Below, one piece after another: positions 26,837-36,427 of a stretch of DNA of 64,000 nt. Location of the stretch: contig NZ_QEVW01000019.1 of NCBI RefSeq assembly GCF_003287275.1, positions 1-64,000 of the forward strand, read 5' to 3'. The notes beneath the pieces were generated by a model. It had not been told where the DNA came from. It searched no databases and saw only the letters and a program-made list of their open reading frames with translations. The position numbers were made by a program, and so were the translations under genes. Positions within the stretch are counted from its first letter, which is position 1. Every line of letters starts with the position of its first letter. The DNA is from Paenibacillus taichungensis (lineage in GTDB: Bacteria; Bacillota; Bacilli; Paenibacillales; Paenibacillaceae).

Positions 26837-26892
26837 TTGCTTATTTAGTCCTAATGGATTAATATAAATTTAAAGAATCTTAATTTAAAGAT
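26837..26892 (+). promoter_or_regulatory. mhqO promoter and MhqR-like operator
   Basis: TTGCTT (26837-26842), a 17-bp spacer and TAATAT (26860-26865) form a sigma-A-like promoter. ATCTTAATTTAAAGAT at 26877-26892, five bases past the expected start site, keeps the ATCT-N8-AGAT frame of the B. subtilis MhqR operator (consensus from memory). Its centre differs from that consensus. Confidence 0.5.
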
Positions 26893-26966
26893 AAATAACA
26901 AAAAGCGAAGCATAACAAACTGCTAAATATAACAATGAACTAAATAAAACCAAGGGAGTGGAGATT

Positions 26967-27917
26967 ATGTTCAGAACTTCAGGAATCCATCACGTTACGG
27001 CTTTTGTAGATGATGCACAGAAAAATGTTGATTTTTACGCAGGTGTATTGGCACTGAGACTGGTGAAAAAAACGATTAACTTTGATGCACCGGATGTGTA
27101 CCATCTGTATTATGGCAATGAGGATGGCGCACCTGGCACCATCATCACTTTCTTCCCTCAGCAGAATGCCAGAAGAGGTGTCATCGGCGCAGGACAGACG
27201 GGGGTAACCGTATATGCGATTCCGGTGGGCAGTCTGCCATTCTGGAAAGAACGTCTGACATCCTTCGATATTCCATTTGAAAATAAAACAAGATTTGGCG
27301 AACAGTACATTCGCTTCTTCGATAAAGGCGGTCTCTTGCTCGAATTGGTCGAGCGTGAAGGAGGTCAGCCAAGCCATTGGTCATTCAACGGTGTACCGTC
27401 GGAACATGCCATCAAAGGTTTTGGTGGAGCTGTATTATTCAGCCATGTACCTGACAAAACAACAGATGTGCTGACAACGATGCTCGGTCTGGAGCAGGTA
27501 GGAGAAGAGGATGGGATCATTCGTCTTCAGGCGAGTGGTGATATCGGGCAACTGATCGACATTCAATCGACTGGAATCCAGCGAGGAATTGGTGGAGCAG
27601 GCACGGTTCACCATATCGCATGGCGTGCAAAAGATTATGTCGAGCACGAACAAATGCAGCAGGAGCTTCAAAATGCGGGATATCATCCAACGCCGGTCAT
27701 TGACCGTCAGTACTTTAACGCTGTGTATTTCCGGGAACCGGGAGGTATACTGTTTGAATTGGCGACTGATCCTCCAGGTTTTGCACGGGATGAACCACAG
27801 GACAGCATGGGCCAAAAGCTGATGTTGCCTGAATGGTATGAACCACAACGTGAGCAGATTGAACAGTTGCTGCCACCTATTCAAGTACGTGAATGGAAAG
27901 GAGAGTCCAAATCATGA
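26967..27917 (+). CDS. mhqO: Ring-cleaving dioxygenase (MhqO-like, VOC family)
   Basis: A 316-residue protein with two vicinal-oxygen-chelate modules. The first begins SGIHHVTAFVDDAQKNVDFYAGVLALRLVKKT and the second contains GTVHHIAWRAKDYVEHEQ. Metal ligands of the type His-Glu are present (HHVTAF, LLLELVERE, ILFELATDPPG). B. subtilis MhqO is part of the quinone- and hydroquinone-resistance regulon. The ATG at 26967 is preferred over a GTG at 26958 because AGGGAG lies eight bases before it. It overlaps the next gene by ATGA, as expected for an mhqO-mhqD pair. The nitroreductase mhqN is absent here. Confidence 0.88.
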   Translation: MFRTSGIHHVTAFVDDAQKNVDFYAGVLALRLVKKTINFDAPDVYHLYYGNEDGAPGTIITFFPQQNARRGVIGAGQTGVTVYAIPVGSLPFWKERLTSFDIPFENKTRFGEQYIRFFDKGGLLLELVEREGGQPSHWSFNGVPSEHAIKGFGGAVLFSHVPDKTTDVLTTMLGLEQVGEEDGIIRLQASGDIGQLIDIQSTGIQRGIGGAGTVHHIAWRAKDYVEHEQMQQELQNAGYHPTPVIDRQYFNAVYFREPGGILFELATDPPGFARDEPQDSMGQKLMLPEWYEPQREQIEQLLPPIQVREWKGESKS

Positions 27918-28537
27918 GTACTATCAATACAATGAAACATATTTATAAAGCAGGTTCTCAGCCAGATGCACCCACCTTTTTGTTGCTGCACGGGACAGGT
28001 GGAACGGAGAACGATCTGGTAGGTCTGGCCGAAATGATCGCGCCAGGAGCAGGTATTCTGGGTGTGCGTGGTAACGTATCCGAAAATGGAATGCCCCGTT
28101 TCTTCCGCCGTTTGGCGGAAGGGGTGTTTGACGAAGAGGATCTCATTGCACGGACAGCGGAATTGGGTTCTTTTGTGGATGCAGCTGCTGTTCAGTATGG
28201 CTTTGATCGTGCCAATGTCTTCGCACTGGGCTACTCCAACGGAGCAAATATCGCAGCAAGTCTGATTTTCCATCAGGCTGACGTATTTAAAGGGGCGATT
28301 CTTCACCATCCGATGGTACCGCTCCGCGGTTTGGAACTGCCAGAACTGAAAGGGCTGCCTGTATTTATCGGAGCAGGAGAGAACGATCCAATTGTGCAGA
28401 AACGAGAAACGGATGAACTCGCTTCACTGCTTAGTGGAGCAGGCGCAGCCGTGCACATGCACTGGGAGCGTCAGGGGCATCAGTTGACCCGTACCGAGGC
28501 GGAATCTGCTGCGGCGTGGTTTAAGACTCAGGCTTAA
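27914..28537 (+). CDS. mhqD: Phospholipase/carboxylesterase family hydrolase (MhqD-like)
   Basis: A 207-residue alpha/beta hydrolase. The oxyanion region LLLHGTGGTENDL is followed by the nucleophile elbow GYSNGANIA, then Asp in GAGENDPIV and His in RQGHQLT, which complete a triad. Its closest known relative by motif is MhqD of the methylhydroquinone regulon. The start is the ATG at 27914 with AAAGGAGAG before it, overlapping mhqO by four bases. The substrate is unknown. Confidence 0.88.
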   Translation: MSTINTMKHIYKAGSQPDAPTFLLLHGTGGTENDLVGLAEMIAPGAGILGVRGNVSENGMPRFFRRLAEGVFDEEDLIARTAELGSFVDAAAVQYGFDRANVFALGYSNGANIAASLIFHQADVFKGAILHHPMVPLRGLELPELKGLPVFIGAGENDPIVQKRETDELASLLSGAGAAVHMHWERQGHQLTRTEAESAAAWFKTQA

Positions 28538-28569
28538 AAAATTTGAATGGCTGCTTAAATACTTCTTTT

Positions 28570-28618
28570 AAAAGGGATGTCCCATATGTCATGAAAATGA
28601 CGGGGACACCCCTTTTTT
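28570..28618 (+). terminator. mhqOD terminator
   Basis: A stem AAGGGATGTCCC/GGGACACCCCTT with one mismatch is followed by T6. Confidence 0.85.
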
Positions 28619-28807
28619 GCCGTTTTTAAGGTTTAACGAACCGAGCAGCATGCTACTATTGCCAATTTCCAACGATCCACTTTTTAATGAATCAGAGCGA
28701 CACTATGCCTTGTCCTAGAGTGTGGAATAATCTATAATCAAGTAATTGATAATCATTTTCAATTAGATTCGGTTTGTTATGACTATGCGTGTAATCAGGA
28801 GGGGAAG

Positions 28808-29692
28808 ATGAAGCCTAACCATAGCTCACATTCTTTTGGTTCAAGTGCATTTATTCAGACTCGGGATGGTCGCAAACTACATTATATGTCCAGAGGAACA
28901 GGCGATCTGACCGTTGTATTTGAGTCCGGTATGGGCTTCTCACGATCGACTTGGGGGCTGGTAGCACCGGCTGTTGCTAAACATGCATGTGCCGTCGTGT
29001 ACGACAGGTCGGGGACAGGACGAAGTGAAGTCGATTCGTCTGCGCGCAATCTCCGTAGAATAGCAGAAGACCTTGACGATCTGCTGACTGCATTGGGGCC
29101 TGGTCCGTTTATATTGGTAGGGCACAGCTGGGGAGGCCCCATTGTACGAGCAGCTGCGGCCTCGAACCTGTCACGATTAAGGGGAATCATCCTGGTTGAT
29201 CCTTCAGACGAGCATTGCCAATTGTACTTTTCCAAAGCAGCCCAATTCAATTTTGCCTTGAACAGTCTCCTAATTCCACTCATGGCACGTACAGGATTGT
29301 ACAGATTAGTTGGCAGCAGACCTGGAAGTGTACAGCCTGACGATGTTGTCAGCGATCACCGTGCAGAAGATTTTACTGTACAGGCGGCCAGGACAATGGT
29401 TGCGGAGTCGAAACCTTTTCTGAATGACTTGGCTTCCTTGCTGGTTACTCCTCTCGATCTTGGTGATTTAGAGGTCAGCATCATCTCAGGTACGAAAACA
29501 GGCATGGGAGAACGTAAAATAAGACCTGCTATTATCGAGGCACACCACCGGACTGTGAGTACTTTAACGAATGCAAAATGGATTGGAGCTGATCAATCCA
29601 GCCATATGGTCATGTTTACAGATCCACAGGTCATTGTTGATGAAATATTGCGAATGGTAAATGGTTCGAGCTCAGGCGCAAGAACTGAATAA
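28808..29692 (+). CDS. Alpha/beta hydrolase
   Basis: A 294-residue alpha/beta hydrolase fold protein. Visible features are the strand DLTVVFESGMGFSRSTW, the segment VVYDRSGTGRSE, and the nucleophile elbow GHSWGG at about 107-112. The C-terminal SSHMVMFTDPQVIVDEI supplies the catalytic His. No signal peptide is seen. AGGAGGGG precedes the ATG. It stands between the mhq pair and ilvA, with no clear link to either. It could be an esterase, lipase or epoxide hydrolase. Confidence 0.85.
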   Translation: MKPNHSSHSFGSSAFIQTRDGRKLHYMSRGTGDLTVVFESGMGFSRSTWGLVAPAVAKHACAVVYDRSGTGRSEVDSSARNLRRIAEDLDDLLTALGPGPFILVGHSWGGPIVRAAAASNLSRLRGIILVDPSDEHCQLYFSKAAQFNFALNSLLIPLMARTGLYRLVGSRPGSVQPDDVVSDHRAEDFTVQAARTMVAESKPFLNDLASLLVTPLDLGDLEVSIISGTKTGMGERKIRPAIIEAHHRTVSTLTNAKWIGADQSSHMVMFTDPQVIVDEILRMVNGSSSGARTE

Positions 29693-29715
29693 AAGTGATA
29701 CAATAAAAAGAAAAA

Positions 29716-29731
29716 GCAATGCTTGCATTGC
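29716..29731. promoter_or_regulatory. 16-bp perfect palindrome upstream of ilvA
   Basis: GCAATGC-TT-GCATTGC lies 31 bp before the ilvA start and has no T-run. It may be a protein-binding site or a weak RNA hairpin. The regulator is unknown. Confidence 0.4.
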
Positions 29732-29761
29732 CAACCAAGATAAGCGGAGTGTGGATAAGAG

Positions 29762-31054
29762 ATGAAACCAGTGGAACAAGAACCAACGGGAACTGCCAAT
29801 CCCGGCCGTACCGGTGTTGGCATGGAAGATATCGTGCGCGCACATCATGTGCTGCGTGAAGTCATTGTAAGAACGCCTTTGCAGCGGGATGCTGTATTGT
29901 CGGCCAAATATAACTGTAATGTGTATCTTAAACGGGAAGACCTGCAGGTAGTACGTTCGTTTAAAATTCGCGGAGCTTACAACATGATTCGTAGTCTGAC
30001 TCCAGCTGAACTGGAGAAAGGCATTGTCTGTGCGAGCGCGGGCAACCATGCGCAGGGCGTTGCTTTTTCCTGTAACGCGCTTAGCATCCACGGTAAGATC
30101 TTCATGCCGAGCACAACTCCAAACCAGAAGGTGAAACAGGTACGTCGATTTGGTGGAGATAATGTTGAAGTTGTGCTGACAGGTGATACGTATGACGATG
30201 CTTATGAAGAAGCTATGCGTGCGTGTAATGAACAGGGCATGACGTTTATCCATCCGTTCGACCAGCCGAAGATCATTGCGGGTAATGGTACGGTAGCGAT
30301 GGAGATTATGGAGAGTCTGGATGAAAAAGCGGATTATGTATTTGTCACAATCGGTGGTGGCGGTCTGGCTGCTGGCGTTGGAACCTATATGAAGACGGTT
30401 AGCCCGGAAACCCGCATTATTGGCGTAGAACCACTTGGTGCGGCTTCCATGAGTGAGGCCATGTTCCGCAAGCAGGTTGTCACGTTGGATGATATTGATA
30501 AATTCGTGGATGGTGCTGCGGTAAAACGCGTTGGTGACCTGACCTTCGACATCTGTAGCGGCACGTTGGATGACATCCTGAAAGTGCCTGAAGGCAAAGC
30601 CTGCACCACCATTTTGGAGCTATATAATGAAAATGCGATTGTTGTGGAGCCTGCTGGTTCATTGGCGGTTGCTGCACTCGAGCAGTATCGCGAACAAATT
30701 GCGGGCAAGACGGTTGTCTGTGTAATCAGCGGCGGCAACAATGATATCGATCGGATGCAGGAAATCAAAGAACGTTCGCTGATTTATGAAGGTCTGAAAT
30801 ATTATTTCATGGTCAATTTCCCACAGCGTGCGGGAGCTTTGCGTGAATTCCTTGTGGAAGTACTGGGACCCAATGACGACATTGCCCGTTTTGAATATAC
30901 GAAGAAGCATGATAAGGAAAATGGACCTGCCTTGGTGGGCATCGAGTTGATGTACAAGGAAGATTACCAGCCGCTGATTGAACGTATGAATCGTAAAGGT
31001 CTCGCGTATACCGAGCTGAACAAAAATCTCAATCTGTTCAACATGTTAATCTGA
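29762..31054 (+). CDS. ilvA: Threonine ammonia-lyase (threonine dehydratase)
   Basis: A PLP enzyme (430 aa) that converts threonine to 2-oxobutanoate, the first step to isoleucine. The PLP lysine is in RSFKIRGAYN. The phosphate-binding loop is the glycine run VTIGGGGLAAGV, and SAGNHAQGV binds substrate. The C-terminal ACT-like regulatory domain (about 335-425, YYFMVNFPQRAGALREFL) indicates a feedback-regulated biosynthetic form of Bacillus type. The ribosome site is weak (GGAG 13 bases upstream). No T-box was found upstream. Its stop overlaps the next start (TGATG). Confidence 0.93.
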   Translation: MKPVEQEPTGTANPGRTGVGMEDIVRAHHVLREVIVRTPLQRDAVLSAKYNCNVYLKREDLQVVRSFKIRGAYNMIRSLTPAELEKGIVCASAGNHAQGVAFSCNALSIHGKIFMPSTTPNQKVKQVRRFGGDNVEVVLTGDTYDDAYEEAMRACNEQGMTFIHPFDQPKIIAGNGTVAMEIMESLDEKADYVFVTIGGGGLAAGVGTYMKTVSPETRIIGVEPLGAASMSEAMFRKQVVTLDDIDKFVDGAAVKRVGDLTFDICSGTLDDILKVPEGKACTTILELYNENAIVVEPAGSLAVAALEQYREQIAGKTVVCVISGGNNDIDRMQEIKERSLIYEGLKYYFMVNFPQRAGALREFLVEVLGPNDDIARFEYTKKHDKENGPALVGIELMYKEDYQPLIERMNRKGLAYTELNKNLNLFNMLI

Positions 31055-31659
31055 TGAATTATTCCAATGTGAAGTCGGACCGTAGTGAGGCGCAGCCTCT
31101 GTTGAGACCTGCTCGCATAGAAGATGCGGCACAAGTCATCCCTCTGCTTTATCAGGCGATTGGTGATATTGCTTATTCTCTGGCGGGTGAAGGGGTGCAT
31201 GAGAAAGCGATGCAGATACTGCAGCAATTTTACGTGCAGGAAGACAATCGGATCAGTTATCGCAATATAACGGTAATGGAGCAGAACGAACAGGTCGCTG
31301 GAATACTGGTGGCATATGATGGCGGTGAAGCAGATCGTTTGGATCAGCCAATTCTGGATCGGCCTGGTCGGAGTACAGATGAGAAATATACGTTGGTCAA
31401 AGAAACCCGTCCCGGGGAGTATTATCTGGATACTCTCTCCGTAAGCGAAGCGTATCAGGGGCAGGGGATCGGCAAGGCATTGATGGCTGCTTTTGAGCAG
31501 CAGGGCAGGGAACTGGGACACTCACAGGTGTCCCTCATTGTTGAACGTGACAATGGCCGGGCCTTGATGCTGTACGAACGGCAGGGCTATATCAAGGATG
31601 AAGTGATTGTCATTGCTGGACATGAGTATAACCATATGGTCAAGCCAATTCAACGATAG
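31054..31659 (+). CDS. GNAT family N-acetyltransferase
   Basis: A 201-residue acetyltransferase. The acetyl-CoA site is SEAYQGQGIGKALMAAFEQQG (motif Q-x-x-G-x-G/A), followed by the late-fold segment RDNGRALMLYERQGY. It lacks a good ribosome site of its own and overlaps the ilvA stop by one base, so it is probably translated by coupling. The substrate cannot be inferred, and the link with ilvA may be only transcriptional. Confidence 0.88.
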   Translation: MNYSNVKSDRSEAQPLLRPARIEDAAQVIPLLYQAIGDIAYSLAGEGVHEKAMQILQQFYVQEDNRISYRNITVMEQNEQVAGILVAYDGGEADRLDQPILDRPGRSTDEKYTLVKETRPGEYYLDTLSVSEAYQGQGIGKALMAAFEQQGRELGHSQVSLIVERDNGRALMLYERQGYIKDEVIVIAGHEYNHMVKPIQR

Positions 31660-31664
31660 AATCA

Positions 31665-31708
31665 AAAAGAAGACCGACATGGGAGCGATCCTGTGTCGGT
31701 CTTCTTTT
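31665..31708. terminator. Bidirectional terminator
   Basis: A perfect 15-bp stem (AAAAGAAGACCGACA with its complement) around a 14-base loop serves the plus-strand acetyltransferase gene and the convergent minus-strand gene. Confidence 0.9.
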
Positions 31709-31749
31709 GCGTTCTTTATGTGCATTAGGTGATTAATATCATGAATTAT

Positions 31750-32715
31750 TTAATAGCCGGTATCAGCCTTGGTCGGAACATTCTGTTCCAGCCATTTCTC
31801 CACAGCAGCTGTTTTCTCATATTTCGCTTCCTTAACCACATCCATAAAGGCATCCAGCTTGGTGAGGAATTCACTATCGACGGATGCAAGACGCTGCAAG
31901 ACGCCGTTGTAGCCTCTTTGGGCGTTCGCAACCATTTTGTTCGTATCATAATCAAACAGCGGTGTGTTGTTCAGCCCATAAAAGGTATACAGGGTATAAC
32001 TGTTCAACAAATCCTGCACCTGCTTGGCCCGATTCGATTTCGGATAAAGCTCCAGGAATCTTTCCTGGCTGAGTGCTCGAAGGAGAATTTCCTGGTAGCC
32101 AATGACCAGAGCACCGTCATCCGCAGGCAAGTTTTTCGTTTCCTTCGTCATGATCATGATGTAGCTTGAGATATCTTCTGTAATATCAGAGGTATATTTC
32201 ACGAGTGCCGCATAATTCATAATGGGATAGAGGGAGCCTTCGAGCATGACGAGGCGATAGCCGCTGTCACGGGCTTCTTTTAACAGTACACGCAGATCAG
32301 AGTCCTGAGTACGCTCCATAAGTTTGGTGAAGCTGTCATTCATTTGGTATACCTTGAGCATCTTGGCCTGAATGTTAGGAACGAGCAGACGGTCCGTCAT
32401 GGCGGTTAGAGCCTTCAGACGTGCATTCTCCAATTGAAGCACCATCAGGGTGGCATGATGCGTTGTTACTTTTTTGATATTGGATTCGAGAAAGGTGTCA
32501 GCGGCGGGTAAGCCGTTCTTTTTTTTGAGCATGGACTGAAATGTTTTATATATGGCGGTTGAACTGCTGGTAGTTACTTTGGTATCCGGGCTTGAAGGAG
32601 CTGCGGTAGCGAGTTCAGGTGTAACTGCAGTTCCTGTAAAGATTGCAGCAATGGTAAGGACTGTGATGAAGAATCGAGCCCCTTTGCGTTGGCCAGATAA
32701 AGACGATGATGTCAT
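31750..32715 (-). CDS. Exported protein of unknown function
   Basis: A 321-residue protein with an N-terminal signal sequence: a basic start (SGQRKGARFF), then a hydrophobic stretch, with probable cleavage near ATAA at about 38. The mature part looks mostly helical, without cysteines or recognisable catalytic motifs (LQLENARLKALTAMTDRLL, VLLKEARDSGYRLVML). GGGAGG precedes the ATG. It is transcribed divergently from the large surface protein gene, so the two may share regulation. No family is recognised. Confidence 0.75.
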   Translation of the reverse strand: MTSSSLSGQRKGARFFITVLTIAAIFTGTAVTPELATAAPSSPDTKVTTSSSTAIYKTFQSMLKKKNGLPAADTFLESNIKKVTTHHATLMVLQLENARLKALTAMTDRLLVPNIQAKMLKVYQMNDSFTKLMERTQDSDLRVLLKEARDSGYRLVMLEGSLYPIMNYAALVKYTSDITEDISSYIMIMTKETKNLPADDGALVIGYQEILLRALSQERFLELYPKSNRAKQVQDLLNSYTLYTFYGLNNTPLFDYDTNKMVANAQRGYNGVLQRLASVDSEFLTKLDAFMDVVKEAKYEKTAAVEKWLEQNVPTKADTGY

Positions 32716-33026
32716 CTGTGTGAACCTCCCGTAATTTAAAAGATAGTAGGTTGTTATTCACTATACATTAAACGAAATTGGAAAGGATGTTGTTGCGGAA
32801 TAATGACAAATTCTTCTGTTATTTTTAACCTTTGGAGGGTAGATGGTATAAGGACATTTCTGCGAAAATATTTTTTGTGGGATTGGAAACTTTTACTGAT
32901 GTTCATACGTCTTAGATGTGCACAGGAAATTACAGGAATAAATTGAAATTCAAAAAAGATCACATTTTAACTCAAACAATGAAGAGAATGGGGATATTGG
33001 ATATGAAGAAAGCGGGAGGACGTCAA

Positions 33027-36000
33027 GTGAAAAAGGTGATGTCAGCACTGGCCGTATCGGCTATGTTGATGTCTGCACTACCAACGTCGGTTATGGATGC
33101 AGCTGCGAGAATTAGTATATATATCAACGATGCGGAGCTTTCGTCCGCACAGGCACCTGTCATGAAAGGTGGACGTGTACTGGTTCCGTTGCGGTCCATT
33201 TTTGAAGGATTAGATGCCACTGTACAGTACACCAACAAAACCAAAACGATCACGGCGAACCGGGGAGATCAGGAAGTTTCACTGACGCTGGGTTCCAAAA
33301 CGGCTTACATCAACGGCGAAGCGGTAGCGCTAGATGTACCTGCAAATACCATCAAGGGAAACACAATGGTTCCAATTCGTTTTGTCAGTGAAGCTTTTGG
33401 GGAGAAAGTATTCTGGAATTCCCGCAATCAGCGGGTAGATATCAAAACAACGTCCACACCTCCTGTAGATGAGACGAAATATGCAGCATGGAACATTTAC
33501 GGTTCAGTATCCGGAAGTAATGGGGATGGTCGTGATCTGACTGTAAGCTTCACACGCCCGACGTCCGAAAAAGCTGTATCCCAGTATCGTGTGATGCTGG
33601 TGAAAACCCGTGATGTAAACAGCTTTAATGAGTCTTCGGCATCAGTCGTGCCATCCGGTAATTACACAGCCATTTCTCCAAATGGCACTGATCCAAGATT
33701 GACGCTGAATTCTCAGACACGCGACGTGAACGGGGATTTGTTAAACACAAGTGAAACCTATCGTCTGTACGTACTTACAATAGGGAACAGCAACAACAGC
33801 TACAAAAATCTGCTGGCGTGGTCTTCCCAGTCCTTGAAATTAAACAATGTGAAAACAACGGTGCAGCCTGTCACAGGTCTGAAGATCGCAGATATCAGTG
33901 ATTATGGCGATGGACGTGACCTGGAAATTAACTTCACACAGCCGAGTACAACATCAAATATTACGTATTACCGTGCTTTTGTAGTTAAGGCGAAAGACGC
34001 TTCTTCATTTAATCTGACTACGGCAAATAATGTGTCCAGTTCTAATTCAACCATTATTTATAAAGGCAACAGCACAGCGGTCAAAACCCAGTTAAGTTCC
34101 TCGACACGTGATACATCCGGGGAATTGATCAAAAACGGCACATCCTATGTCGTGTATATTGTATCTGTGAGCTCCAATGCGGCAACTGCAGACAATAAAC
34201 TGTCCACAGTATCCTCTTCGCTCACGCTGGGCGTAAACACAGCAACGGCACCAGTTATCACATCAGTGAGAGATAATTCGGATTATGGAGACGGTCGTGA
34301 CATTCAGGTGAGCTTCAACCGTTCATCCGATGAATCCAAAGTTGCTAATTATCGAATTTTCGTAGTGCGTAACTCGGTATCCAGCAGCTTTAATCTGACT
34401 ACGGCGAGCAATCTGTCTTCCAGCTTGTACTATAACGTGAACAAAACAGGAAACAATATTACAACAACACTGCCATCCTCCATGAAGGACACAAGTGGTT
34501 ATAACGTAACAAATCTGCAAGACTACCGGATCTATGTTATGGCTGTAGGCAACCAGCAGAATGGATATACCAATGCGCTGTCTTCGTCGTCGACGTTGTT
34601 GAGACTGACAACGAATAGTAATGCTGGAGTCGCAAGTAATATTGGGGTTGCTGATGTGAGTGATTACGGCGATGGACGCGATCTTCGGGTTTCGTTTACC
34701 AGAGCTTCAGATGAATCCAATGTTTCTGCGTATCGTGTATATGTTGTCCGTTCCGGCAATGCAGGCAGCTTCACACTGAGTGCGGCTAACGCATCGAACA
34801 ATTATTATCAGGTGAGCAAAACGGGTGGAAATCAGTCATTTACCCTCCCTAACTATATGGTGGATACCAACGGTTACACAGTTTCCAATAACAATAACTA
34901 TCGCGTGTTTGTCCTGTCGGTAAGCACAAGTGGAAACTCCAGTCAGAATGCTTTATCTTCTTATTCTTCACAGATTATGTTGACTGCCAATGCAGCTGTG
35001 ACTGCACCGAGCAATGTGGTGGCAACGGATATTGGGGATAACGGCAATGGTAGTGATCTGCGTGTGACATTCAATCGTTCGACAGATGAGACGAATGTGA
35101 GTCACTATCGGGTGTTTGTGGTGAAATCGACAAATACGAGCTTTAATCTGACATATGCGAACTCAGTTAGCAGTGCGAATTATAAGTATGTAAGCAAAAA
35201 TGGAAACAACCAGACTGTTAATTTTACAAATGAGAAAACCGTGGACGGCAGTGATATTGTGAATGGTGTGGGCTATCGTGTGTATGTCATGGCAGTGAAT
35301 AACAACGCTTCTCTTGCCAATGCATTGTCTTCAGGCTCGGGAGTAATCACATTGACTTCCAATACGGCTGTAGCCGCAGTGAGTAATGTAAATGCAACTG
35401 TGAAAGATCAGGGGCAATTAGGAAATTCTTCGGATGTGAAAATTACTTTCAACAAACCATCCAGCGAAAATGGTATTGCCAGCTATCGTGTTTTGATTGT
35501 GCCTGCAAGCCAGGTAAGTGGTTTTAATACAAGTTCTGCACTTGGGATCACCTATAGTATTGATATCAATAAAAACGATGCAGGAAATCCAATTGTATTA
35601 AACAATGGTCACCGGGATATTAACGGGAGTGGACTTGTTGTGGGGCAGAAATATAGAGTGTTTGTCTTGTCCGTATCAGATAGTACTGCACGTGCTTCCA
35701 ATCTATCCGCTGCTTCTAATGAATTTAATATCTTTGCACAAGCTACTGAAGTAAAAACAGCAACGATTAATGAACTTCGAAATACTAGTTCAGCAACGGA
35801 TGCAAGTTACAAGGTGCTATTCAATAAAGCATCAGATGAAACTGGAATATCCCAATATCGACTTTTTATTGTTAAAGGCTCAGATAGTCTGAATGCAATC
35901 ACGGCAAGCTCAAACAACAACTATAGAGTTATTTCTCCGGAAGAACTTTTGGCGGGGGAAATTAACCTGACTTCAGGTATTAAGGATTCAACTGGAACTA

Positions 36001-36176
36001 ACATTGCGGTTGGAAATGAATACAAAGCATATATTTTGTCTGTTGCTGGAAATACAACAACCTATACTAGTGCCCTTTCTGCTCCATCTGGTACAGTTAT
36101 GTTGCAAACAGTTGCGCCGGTAACTCAAGTTCAAACGCCACAACCAAATGCTGGTTCTACCAATCCGGTCCAGTGA
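33027..36176 (+). CDS. Large secreted surface protein: stalk domain plus seven repeats
   Basis: About 1049 aa. A signal peptide (VKKVMSALAVSAMLMSALPT) is followed by a copper-amine-oxidase-N-like stalk domain (about 28-135: ISIYINDAEL, GGRVLVPLRSIFEGL, NTMVPIRFVSEAFG), common in Paenibacillus wall proteins. Seven repeats of about 120 residues follow, probably beta-sandwich modules of fibronectin type III kind. Each starts with a version of DYGDGRDL-x-V-x-F and contains YRVFVV and a D-(T/V)-(S/N)-G turn. The motif weakens in repeats 5-7. The GTG at 33027 is chosen because GGGAGGA lies seven bases upstream; an in-frame start at 32916 lacks a signal sequence. No sortase motif is seen. Confidence 0.85.
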   Translation: MKKVMSALAVSAMLMSALPTSVMDAAARISIYINDAELSSAQAPVMKGGRVLVPLRSIFEGLDATVQYTNKTKTITANRGDQEVSLTLGSKTAYINGEAVALDVPANTIKGNTMVPIRFVSEAFGEKVFWNSRNQRVDIKTTSTPPVDETKYAAWNIYGSVSGSNGDGRDLTVSFTRPTSEKAVSQYRVMLVKTRDVNSFNESSASVVPSGNYTAISPNGTDPRLTLNSQTRDVNGDLLNTSETYRLYVLTIGNSNNSYKNLLAWSSQSLKLNNVKTTVQPVTGLKIADISDYGDGRDLEINFTQPSTTSNITYYRAFVVKAKDASSFNLTTANNVSSSNSTIIYKGNSTAVKTQLSSSTRDTSGELIKNGTSYVVYIVSVSSNAATADNKLSTVSSSLTLGVNTATAPVITSVRDNSDYGDGRDIQVSFNRSSDESKVANYRIFVVRNSVSSSFNLTTASNLSSSLYYNVNKTGNNITTTLPSSMKDTSGYNVTNLQDYRIYVMAVGNQQNGYTNALSSSSTLLRLTTNSNAGVASNIGVADVSDYGDGRDLRVSFTRASDESNVSAYRVYVVRSGNAGSFTLSAANASNNYYQVSKTGGNQSFTLPNYMVDTNGYTVSNNNNYRVFVLSVSTSGNSSQNALSSYSSQIMLTANAAVTAPSNVVATDIGDNGNGSDLRVTFNRSTDETNVSHYRVFVVKSTNTSFNLTYANSVSSANYKYVSKNGNNQTVNFTNEKTVDGSDIVNGVGYRVYVMAVNNNASLANALSSGSGVITLTSNTAVAAVSNVNATVKDQGQLGNSSDVKITFNKPSSENGIASYRVLIVPASQVSGFNTSSALGITYSIDINKNDAGNPIVLNNGHRDINGSGLVVGQKYRVFVLSVSDSTARASNLSAASNEFNIFAQATEVKTATINELRNTSSATDASYKVLFNKASDETGISQYRLFIVKGSDSLNAITASSNNNYRVISPEELLAGEINLTSGIKDSTGTNIAVGNEYKAYILSVAGNTTTYTSALSAPSGTVMLQTVAPVTQVQTPQPNAGSTNPVQ

Positions 36177-36221
36177 CGCCACACTTCAGACCTAAAATAA
36201 ATATTATGAAGTAACTACATC

Positions 36222-36267
36222 AACAGAAGAAGCTCTCTTTCCAACATGGAAGGGAGCTTCTTCTGTT
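36222..36267. terminator. Terminator-like hairpin
   Basis: A 14-bp perfect stem, AACAGAAGAAGCTC with GAGCTTCTTCTGTT, lies 45 bp after the surface protein gene. There is no T-run, so efficiency is uncertain. Confidence 0.6.
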
Positions 36268-36427
36268 CGTTGAACCAAGGTCAGTTCAAAATAGAATTTA
36301 CACCATAGAGGAGAATCATTAATTTTAAAAATCCTGTCACTAAAAAGGTTCCTTTGGCCGTTGCTGCAACAAGGCAAACCGATGGATAATAGGAGAAAGA
36401 AGAGCATGATCCGAAAGGAATGATGGG

